Assembly: GCA_039193195.1 (NCBI GenBank)
Contig: JBCCWS010000014.1
Coordinates: forward strand, 1-64,000
Origin: Pseudomonadota bacterium
Lineage (GTDB): Bacteria; Pseudomonadota; Gammaproteobacteria; Steroidobacterales; JBCBZW01
Length of the DNA: 64,000 nucleotides
Direction of reading: 5' to 3'
A model generated the notes under the pieces. That model saw only the letters and a program-made list of their open reading frames with translations, had not been told where the DNA came from and did no database searches. This document shows, piece by piece, positions 16,218 through 23,227 of the stretch. Numbering within the stretch: position 1 is the first letter of the stretch; each line of letters starts with the position of its first letter. The position numbers were made by a program, and so were the translations under genes.

Positions 16218-18653
16218 ATGTTCAACAAGCTAAGTCGGCGACTGCTCGGGTCGCTCGTGGTGCCAGCACTGCTGATCTCGCCCGCCGGGGCCCAGCAGGG
16301 CGGCGAGGAGGAGCCGGAATCGATCCTGGAAGAGGTGATCGTGACCGGTGTGGTGCGTCAGGCCGTCAAGCTCGAGACGAGCGTGTCCATCTCCAGCCTC
16401 GACGGCGATGAGATCGGCAAGTACTCGCCGCGCGGCATCGCCGAGCTCTATCGCAGCCTGCCCGGTATCCGCTCCGAACCTGCCACCGGTGAAGGTAACG
16501 GCAGCATCGCCGTGCGCGGGATCCCGCTCGCCACCGGCGGCTACAAGTACGTGCAGCTGCAGGAAGACGGCCTGCCCATCCTGCAGTTCGGCGACATCAT
16601 CGTGGGCAACACTCCGAACTTCGTTCGCGCCGACTTCAACCTGGAGCGCATCGAGGCCATTCGTGGCGGCAGCGCCTCCACCCTCGCCAGTGATGCGCCC
16701 GGCGGCATCATCAACCACATTAGCCGAACGGGGCGTGACGAGGGCGGCTCCGCCGGCCTTAGCTTCGGCCTCGACTACGACGAGCTGCGCTTTGACTTCG
16801 GCTACGGCGGGCGCATCTCGGACAACTGGTACGGCTTCGTCGGCGGCTACTGGCGCGAGGGTGAAGGCGTTCGCGACGTCGGATACAACGCCACCACCGG
16901 CGGCCAGATCAAGGCCAACATCACCCGCGAGTTCGATCAGGGTTACATCCGCTTCTACTTCAAGCACCTCGACGAAAACCTGGCGACCTACCACAACTTC
17001 CCGTCCATCGCCCAACCGGGCGGCGGCTTCGAGCCCTTCGGCGATTGGGACGGCAGCAGCCAGTCGGCTGGCACCATCTTCCGCACCAGCAAGAGCGTGA
17101 CCGACGCCAATGGCACGCCGATCGTGCGTCGCCCGCGCGACCAGATCGAATCGCGCGTGGATGCCTTGGGCGTGGAGTTCTCCTGGGACTTCACCGATCG
17201 CCTGTCCCTGATCAACCGCTTCCGCGTCTCCGACGTGAGCGGCGGCCAGATCTCCGCCCTGCCCTTCGGCGCCGGCGATCTCGGCGTGGCCACGGACCTG
17301 GCCGCAGCCATCTGCAACTGCGACAACCCCTCCGTCGTGCTGGCCGCAGGACCGAACGCCGGTGACGCCTACGACGGCCTCGCCCTGCAGTACCTCGAGC
17401 TCGACTTCCTCAACGAGAGCCTCAACTTCGTCGTCAACGACCTGCGCGCGAGCTTCGCTGCCACGGACGCCGTGACCCTGACCGGTGGCCTCTACTACTC
17501 CCAGCAGGAGATCCGCCAGAACTGGCCCAACTGGGACCGTTTCATCACCACCTTCGATGGCGACAACGCCGTGCCGCTGCTGATCACCGATGGCGACACG
17601 GGCGTGGAGTACTCCGACGCCAACGGCACCTTCAGCCGCGGTCTGCTTACGCGCCTGGTCGACCTCGAGTACACCACCATCGCCCCCTTCCTGGACCTCA
17701 CCGTGGACCTCGACCGCGTCAGCTTCAACGCCAGCGTGCGCCGTGACGAGGTGGACGTGCGCGGCGTGGCCGCCGGCGCCGGCGGCTTCCTCGGCGACAC
17801 CCTGCCCTGCGACAACAACGGCGACGGCGACACCACCGATCCCCTCGACGTCTGCAGCGTCTCGGACCTGAGCAACGGCACGGTGCACGACTACGACCCC
17901 GGCTACACCTCCTGGTCCATCGGCGGCAACTTCAACATCGGCGATAACCAGGCCGTGTTCGCCCGCGTGAGCGAAGGCGGTGTGATCGTGGCCGACCGCC
18001 TCTTCGACGGCGGCGCCGATCGCGTACTGGCTGCCAACGCCGGCATCAGCGACGGCATCGACGACGTGCTCCAGTACGAAATCGGCTACAAACTGAACCA
18101 CAACCTATTCGATCTGTTCGTAACCTTCTTCCGCGCCGAGACCCAGGAGACCCAATCCGAGGTCACCACGGGCAACGTCTTCGTGCAGGAGTACGAGGCC
18201 AACGGTGCGGAGATCGAAACGGTGTTCAGCATCGCTGACGTGCTCGACGTTAACGCCAACTTCACCTGGACCGACGCGGAGATCGTCGACAGCGACACGG
18301 CGCCCGAGAACATCGGTAACCGCCCGAATCGCCAGGCCGACTACATCTACACGGTGAACGCCGGCTACAACAACGACCGCTTCTCCGGCGGCCTCACCTT
18401 CGTCGGCAGCGGTGACTTCTTCATCGGTGACACGGAGACGATCCAGCAGGACGCGTACACGCTGATCCACGCCTACGCCACGTTCTTCGTCACCGACAAG
18501 TTCTCCCTCTCCCTGAACGCCAACAACCTGACCGACGAGTACGTGGCCAGCTTCGGCGAAGGGGGCATCGTGGAGTTTCAGGGTCAGAGCCTCTACGGCG
18601 CCGAAGTGCTGAACGGCAGATCGATCAGCGCCTCCCTGCGCTACGACTTCTGA
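16218..18653 (+). CDS. TonB-dependent receptor (carbohydrate locus)
   Basis: A signal peptide ends near PAGAQQ and is followed by the EEVIVTGV TonB-box-like segment. The plug domain comes next (IAELYRSLPGIRSEP, IAVRGIPLATGG, IEAIRGGSASTLASDAPGGI), then a ~650-residue beta-barrel that closes with a terminal aromatic (SLRYDF), as outer-membrane beta-barrels do. I chose the ATG at 16218, preceded by GGGGGAA; a GTG lies four codons upstream. The ~811-aa length is usual. It is the first gene of the catabolic run, and its position behind a LacI-type operator suggests induction by the cognate sugar. It would move an oligosaccharide or glycoside across the outer membrane using TonB energy. Confidence 0.92.
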   Translation: MFNKLSRRLLGSLVVPALLISPAGAQQGGEEEPESILEEVIVTGVVRQAVKLETSVSISSLDGDEIGKYSPRGIAELYRSLPGIRSEPATGEGNGSIAVRGIPLATGGYKYVQLQEDGLPILQFGDIIVGNTPNFVRADFNLERIEAIRGGSASTLASDAPGGIINHISRTGRDEGGSAGLSFGLDYDELRFDFGYGGRISDNWYGFVGGYWREGEGVRDVGYNATTGGQIKANITREFDQGYIRFYFKHLDENLATYHNFPSIAQPGGGFEPFGDWDGSSQSAGTIFRTSKSVTDANGTPIVRRPRDQIESRVDALGVEFSWDFTDRLSLINRFRVSDVSGGQISALPFGAGDLGVATDLAAAICNCDNPSVVLAAGPNAGDAYDGLALQYLELDFLNESLNFVVNDLRASFAATDAVTLTGGLYYSQQEIRQNWPNWDRFITTFDGDNAVPLLITDGDTGVEYSDANGTFSRGLLTRLVDLEYTTIAPFLDLTVDLDRVSFNASVRRDEVDVRGVAAGAGGFLGDTLPCDNNGDGDTTDPLDVCSVSDLSNGTVHDYDPGYTSWSIGGNFNIGDNQAVFARVSEGGVIVADRLFDGGADRVLAANAGISDGIDDVLQYEIGYKLNHNLFDLFVTFFRAETQETQSEVTTGNVFVQEYEANGAEIETVFSIADVLDVNANFTWTDAEIVDSDTAPENIGNRPNRQADYIYTVNAGYNNDRFSGGLTFVGSGDFFIGDTETIQQDAYTLIHAYATFFVTDKFSLSLNANNLTDEYVASFGEGGIVEFQGQSLYGAEVLNGRSISASLRYDF

Positions 18654-18748
18654 CCGACCCCTGGCGGGAGCACCGCGCCTGCGAAAACCAACTTCCCCTG
18701 GACTGGTAGACGCGGTGTTCCTCCTTACAAGACCGACGGAGACTTTCG

Positions 18749-19693
18749 ATGCAGGCAGCGATGCTCGGCAAGGGCGGCTTCACCCTAAATCAGCGCGACA
18801 TCCCCCAGCCCGCCGCCGGCGAGGTGCTAGTGAAGACCATCGGCTGCGGCGTCTGCGGCGGTGACCTCTTCACCTACCGCTCCCGCGACCGACTGACCCA
18901 GGGCGAGACCCTGCTGGGCCACGAAGGCACCGGCACGATCGTCGCACTGGGCGCGGGCGTCACCGAATTCGCCGTCGGCGAGACGGTCACGGCGCTCGGC
19001 GGCGCCTACGCGGACTACTTCGTCGCTCCCATCGACCTGCTGGCGAAGGTGCCGGCGGAGATCGATCCGATCGCCGCGCTTGGCGAGCCCGTCGCGTGCT
19101 GCGTTCATGCCAGCGAGCGCTTCGGCGTGCGCGAGGGCGACCGCGTCGCCGTGGTGGGCTGCGGCTTCATGGGCTTGATCTGCCTGCAGCTCGCGCGCAA
19201 CCAAGGGGCCGGCGAGATCACCGCCATCGATCCGATCCCCTACCGCCGCGACATGGCGGCTCGCCTCGGCGCCCACCGCACCTTGCACCCCGATGAGGTG
19301 GTGGTGGCAGATCGGGCTACCGGATTAGCGCAGGTGGTGATCGAAGCCGGTGGCGTGCCGGCGACGCTCGAGCTGTGCACGGATCTCGTCACCCAACACG
19401 GCCGTATCATCATTATCGGTTACCACGAGTCTAACGAGGGCATGCGCAACATCGACATGAAGCTGTGGAACTTCAAGTCGATCGACGTGGTGAACGGCCA
19501 CGTGCGGCGCGACGAGGAAAAGCACACGGCGATGCTCGCCGGCCTTGAGATGCTGCGTGCCGGCACCCTGCAGACCACGCCGCTGATCACCTCCTACGCC
19601 TTGAACGAGGTAGAGCAAGCCTTCGCCGATTTCGGCGCCGCTAAGGAAGGGCTGTTCAAAGCAGTGTTGGTCACCGGTGACGATGTCACATGA
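18749..19693 (+). CDS. Zinc-type alcohol dehydrogenase-like protein (MDR superfamily)
   Basis: A GroES-like N-terminal half contains catalytic-zinc ligands in the expected places (C36 in GCGVCGGDL, H58-E59 in LLGHEG). A Rossmann half carries GCGFMG. The 314-aa length is short because the four-cysteine structural-zinc lobe is absent, as in some sorbitol/threonine-dehydrogenase-like MDR proteins. It is the second gene of the sugar run and its stop overlaps the next start by 11 bp. It probably oxidises or reduces a sugar or polyol released in this pathway; the substrate is not readable. Confidence 0.85.
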   Translation: MQAAMLGKGGFTLNQRDIPQPAAGEVLVKTIGCGVCGGDLFTYRSRDRLTQGETLLGHEGTGTIVALGAGVTEFAVGETVTALGGAYADYFVAPIDLLAKVPAEIDPIAALGEPVACCVHASERFGVREGDRVAVVGCGFMGLICLQLARNQGAGEITAIDPIPYRRDMAARLGAHRTLHPDEVVVADRATGLAQVVIEAGGVPATLELCTDLVTQHGRIIIIGYHESNEGMRNIDMKLWNFKSIDVVNGHVRRDEEKHTAMLAGLEMLRAGTLQTTPLITSYALNEVEQAFADFGAAKEGLFKAVLVTGDDVT

Positions 19694-21140
19694 GGTGCAG
19701 CTGATCGCCTACGGCGATCGCCTGGGTGACGGGACCCTAAAGGACCTGAAATCCCTCCTGGAAGGCCCGCTGGCGGGCCTCTTCGGCGGTCTGCACCTGC
19801 TTCCCTTCTACGATTCCATCAGCGGCGCGGACGCGGGCTTCGATCCCACGGACCACCTGGCGGTCGACCCCGTACTGGGGGACTGGGGTGACGTGCGTGC
19901 GCTCGCCGCGAAGACGAACCTGGTGGTCGATCTAATCGTCAACCACATCTCTTCTCACTCGGCGCAATTCCAGCACTACCTGACCCACGGCGCTCACTCA
20001 CCCTACGCCGGCATGTTCCTCACCGAGCAGCAGGTGTTTCCAGGCGGGATGAGTGACCCTGATCGGCAGGCCCTATTCGTGATCGGCGCCGATGATCCGT
20101 TCGTCGAGTGTGAGCTTGGCGACGGCACGAGCGAACGTCTCTGGGCCACCTTCACGCAGCGGCAGATAGACCTAAACCCGGACCATCACCAAACCGAGGT
20201 CTACCTGGACGCAGTGCTTACCGCGCTGGCCAAGTCCGGCGCGCGGCGGGTGCGCCTGGACGCCGTCGGCTTCACCGTGAAAACCCGCGGCACCAGTTGC
20301 TTCCTCACCCCCGCCACCTTCGCCTACATCGATCGCCTGAGCCGCAAAGCCCACGCGCTGGGGCTCGAGGTGCTCGCCGAGACCCACACGCACTTCGAAC
20401 GCCAAGGCGACGTCGCCCAACATGTTGATTGGGTGTACGATTTCGCCCTCGGCCCCCTGCTGCTGCACAGCTTGTTCGAGGGCAACAGCTTGAGTCTGAA
20501 GCGATGGCTCGCTGCACGTCCGCGCAACGCCATCACCGTGCTCGACACGCACGATGGCATCGACGTTGGCGACGTGGCCGCCGACAAGCTCCCGCCCCAC
20601 CGCCCCGGGCTGCTGGACGACGCAGCCGTAGACGCGCTGGTCGCTAGGATTCATCGCCATAGCGGCGGGGTCAGTGCGCGCGCCTCCGGCGCCGCCGCCG
20701 GCAACGTCGACGTGCACCAGATCAATTGCACCTACTACGATGCGCTGGGGGCCGATGACGAGGCCTACCTGGCCGCTCGCCTCGTGCAGCTGTTCTCACC
20801 AGGCATCGCGCAAATCTACTATGTGGGATTGCTAGCAGGCAGCAACGATGTGGCGGGGTTCGCGCGCAGCGGCGTGGGGCGCGACGTGAATCGCCGCTAC
20901 TACACGCAACCAGAAGTGGAGGCCGAGCTAGCGAGGCCCGTGGTGCGCAGACTCATGGGCATGATCCGCTTGCGCAATCACCACCCTGCCTTCCGCGGCA
21001 CCTTCGAGGTGCGCCCCTCGCCTACTCATACGCTACTCTTGAGGCGAGCATGCGAGGCTTACTGGGCCGAGGCCCACGTCGACTTTCGCGCGCGGTCCTT
21101 CACCATTCGTTGCTCGCACCCAGAGACCTTCTCGCCATGA
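19683..21140 (+). CDS. Sucrose phosphorylase-like glycoside hydrolase (GH13_18)
   Basis: It opens EVQLIAYGDRLGDGTLK and contains GADAGFDPTDH, both hallmarks of sucrose phosphorylases. The catalytic residues fall where expected: nucleophile D193 (RVRLDAVG), acid/base E233 (LAETH) and stabiliser D291 (LDTHDG). The acceptor loop NVDVHQINCTYY also fits. One thing differs: the arginine/proline-rich loop before the B-domain strand that helps bind acceptor and phosphate in well-studied sucrose phosphorylases is shortened and lacks its RPR motif. The true substrate could therefore be another alpha-glucoside handled by this subfamily (glucosylglycerol, glucosylglycerate or sucrose 6'-phosphate). Product by family: glucose 1-phosphate plus the acceptor. 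It overlaps the next gene by ATGA. Confidence 0.85.
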   Translation: MSHEVQLIAYGDRLGDGTLKDLKSLLEGPLAGLFGGLHLLPFYDSISGADAGFDPTDHLAVDPVLGDWGDVRALAAKTNLVVDLIVNHISSHSAQFQHYLTHGAHSPYAGMFLTEQQVFPGGMSDPDRQALFVIGADDPFVECELGDGTSERLWATFTQRQIDLNPDHHQTEVYLDAVLTALAKSGARRVRLDAVGFTVKTRGTSCFLTPATFAYIDRLSRKAHALGLEVLAETHTHFERQGDVAQHVDWVYDFALGPLLLHSLFEGNSLSLKRWLAARPRNAITVLDTHDGIDVGDVAADKLPPHRPGLLDDAAVDALVARIHRHSGGVSARASGAAAGNVDVHQINCTYYDALGADDEAYLAARLVQLFSPGIAQIYYVGLLAGSNDVAGFARSGVGRDVNRRYYTQPEVEAELARPVVRRLMGMIRLRNHHPAFRGTFEVRPSPTHTLLLRRACEAYWAEAHVDFRARSFTIRCSHPETFSP

Positions 21141-22147
21141 CCCTGAGGATAGGACTGCTCGGCGCATCGCGCATCGCACCGCAAGCCATCCTGACGCCAG
21201 CCGCCACGATGGACGATGTGGTGGTCACGCGGGTGGCCGCGAGTTCGCCAGCACGCGCCGAACAGTTCGCCGCCGAGCATGGGATCGCCGACGTCGAGCG
21301 CGACTACGCCGCGTTGCTCCGCAGCGATCAGGTGGATTTGGTGTACAACGCCTTGCCCCCGCATGCGCACCTGGAACTGACCCTTGCTGCCGTCAGTGCG
21401 GGCAAGGCGGTACTGTGCGAGAAGCCCTTCGCCATGAACGCTGCGCAGGCCGTGCGCATGGTTCACGCCGGACAGAGCGCCTCGCAACCGGTGATCGAGG
21501 CCTTCCACTACCGCTTCCATCCCCTGATGGATCGCACGCTGGAGCTCCTGCGATCAGATACGATCGGCAGGCCCACCCAGCTCGAGGCGCACTTCAACGT
21601 CCCCATTCCCTATCGCGCAGGGGAGCTGCGCCATACGCTGGAGCTGGGTGGCGGGGCCCTAATGGATCTCGGCTGCTATCCCGTGCATTGGGTGCGTGCG
21701 GTCATGGGCACTGAACCCAGGGTGCATACCGCACACGCTGAGCAAGGCCAACCGGGCATCGACATCTCCATGCACGCGACGCTCCACTTCGACGGCGTCC
21801 CCGCCACGGTCTCCTGCTCTATGGACACGCGCCTTGCGCCGGGGATCAGCGCTCGCCTGCACGTGATGGGCACCCACGGTCATCTCAGCATCGACAACCC
21901 GATCGCCCCTCAGTCCGGACACGAGCTACGCTGGCAGGTAAGGAGCGGCCCGACGCAGACCGAGCGAGTGACCGGCAACTCGACCTACTGGCACCAGCTG
22001 CGCCACGTGAAGGCCGTGATGGACGGCACGGCATCTGCCATCACGGGCGGTCAAGACGCCATAGCAAACATGGCGGCCATCGATGCGATCTACAGGGCCG
22101 CCCGAATGCACCCGCGCGGTCGGACCCAGGAGCTGCCCGCGCCATGA
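21137..22147 (+). CDS. GFO/IDH/MocA-family oxidoreductase
   Basis: An N-terminal NAD(P) Rossmann fold (RIGLLGASRIAPQAIL) is followed by the family signature CEKPFAMNAAQA near residue 95, the VIEAFHYRFHP catalytic-region strand, and GGGALMDLGCYPVHW, a typical motif of glucose-fructose oxidoreductase and related dimeric sugar dehydrogenases. The length of 336 aa is normal. The start is fixed by a 4-bp ATGA overlap with the GH13 gene, so translation is probably coupled. It likely oxidises, reduces or dehydrates a sugar of this pathway; a second oxidoreductase in a sucrose-type locus is unexpected. Confidence 0.88.
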   Translation: MTLRIGLLGASRIAPQAILTPAATMDDVVVTRVAASSPARAEQFAAEHGIADVERDYAALLRSDQVDLVYNALPPHAHLELTLAAVSAGKAVLCEKPFAMNAAQAVRMVHAGQSASQPVIEAFHYRFHPLMDRTLELLRSDTIGRPTQLEAHFNVPIPYRAGELRHTLELGGGALMDLGCYPVHWVRAVMGTEPRVHTAHAEQGQPGIDISMHATLHFDGVPATVSCSMDTRLAPGISARLHVMGTHGHLSIDNPIAPQSGHELRWQVRSGPTQTERVTGNSTYWHQLRHVKAVMDGTASAITGGQDAIANMAAIDAIYRAARMHPRGRTQELPAP

Positions 22148-23097
22148 GTATCGCCGTCGTGGGTGAGGCCCTCATCGATTTCATCGCGACAGGCGCTGGC
22201 AGCTACCAACCGCACCTGGGCGGCTCGCCCTTCAACGTGGCCATCGGCCTTGCACGCCAGGGCATGGACGTGAGCTATCTCTCGCCCTTGTCGGACGATG
22301 GCTTCGGCCAGCAGCTGCTGGAGGCCCTTCACCACGAAGGCGTAAAGGCAATCAATCCACGACGTTCGCCGTGGCCGACGTCACTGGCCTTGGTCACGGT
22401 GGCTGCGGACGGTATGCCGAGCTATCGCCTCTACCGAGAGGGCATCGCCGACAAGGACACCACCTTCGAAGCGCTACGCGACCTGCTCCCGGCGTCGCTT
22501 CAGATCTTTCACACGGGATCCCTGGCGATCACCCCGAGCCAACTGCCGAAGCTAAGGCGGCTGTTCGGCTTGCTCAGGGAGCGTGGGGTGCTGATCAGCG
22601 TGGACATCAACATTCGCCTCGGCGCAAGCGTCGACACCCAGGCTTACCTAAGCGGTGTGCGGTCCTTGTTTTCATGGTGCGACCTCATCAAAGCCAGCGA
22701 CGAAGACCTCGACGCCATGGATCTCGCACCCACTGCCCGCGAGGCAGCGGTTCGCGTACACGAACGGATGCCTAACGGCGGTATGGTCGTGCTGACCGAA
22801 GGCTCCGGCGGCAGCGTCCTGATCGATGCTCAAGGGCAGCTCGAGTGCCCTGCCTACGCCGTTGCGCGGGTGGAGGACACGGTCGGGGCGGGAGACACCT
22901 TCCACTCGGCATTTCTCGCCGGTTTGGTGCGTGCAGACGCGCTGCCTGGAGGCCGAGTGCAGCTGAGCCGAGAGGCTCTCGCCGACCTCCTGGATGCTGC
23001 GTGCGCCGCCGCCGCAATCAACGTATCCCGGCGAGGATGCTCGCCGCCGACGGCGGACGAGGTGGCTCGCTACCAAGAACAAGCGCGCCGCGACTGA
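22144..23097 (+). CDS. PfkB-family sugar kinase (fructokinase-like)
   Basis: This ribokinase-fold kinase shows both PfkB signatures: the N-terminal GGSPFNVAIGLARQG and the C-terminal DTVGAGDTFHSAFLAG, whose GAGD aspartate is the catalytic base near residue 250. The length of 317 aa is typical of fructokinases and 2-keto-3-deoxygluconate kinases. The start overlaps the upstream stop by ATGA. If the GH13 enzyme cleaves sucrose, this kinase would phosphorylate the released fructose. It is the last gene of the run. Confidence 0.9.
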   Translation: MSIAVVGEALIDFIATGAGSYQPHLGGSPFNVAIGLARQGMDVSYLSPLSDDGFGQQLLEALHHEGVKAINPRRSPWPTSLALVTVAADGMPSYRLYREGIADKDTTFEALRDLLPASLQIFHTGSLAITPSQLPKLRRLFGLLRERGVLISVDINIRLGASVDTQAYLSGVRSLFSWCDLIKASDEDLDAMDLAPTAREAAVRVHERMPNGGMVVLTEGSGGSVLIDAQGQLECPAYAVARVEDTVGAGDTFHSAFLAGLVRADALPGGRVQLSREALADLLDAACAAAAINVSRRGCSPPTADEVARYQEQARRD

Positions 23098-23227
23098 ACT
23101 CGTCCGCTTGCCCAATCCCGCGGCCTCAGGTACAGCTGGCGATCACTCGTCGCCCGTACGCGCAGGCTTCGCGGCCGCGGGCGGGAACATCACTGCTGCC
23201 CACCCGCTGACCGCCGCAGTCGGTCAC

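Noticed and set aside
16230-18101. A 623-codon open frame antisense to the TonB receptor
   Set aside because: Its product is a valine/alanine/glycine-rich shadow with no domain, produced by codon bias of the GC-rich receptor gene on the other strand.
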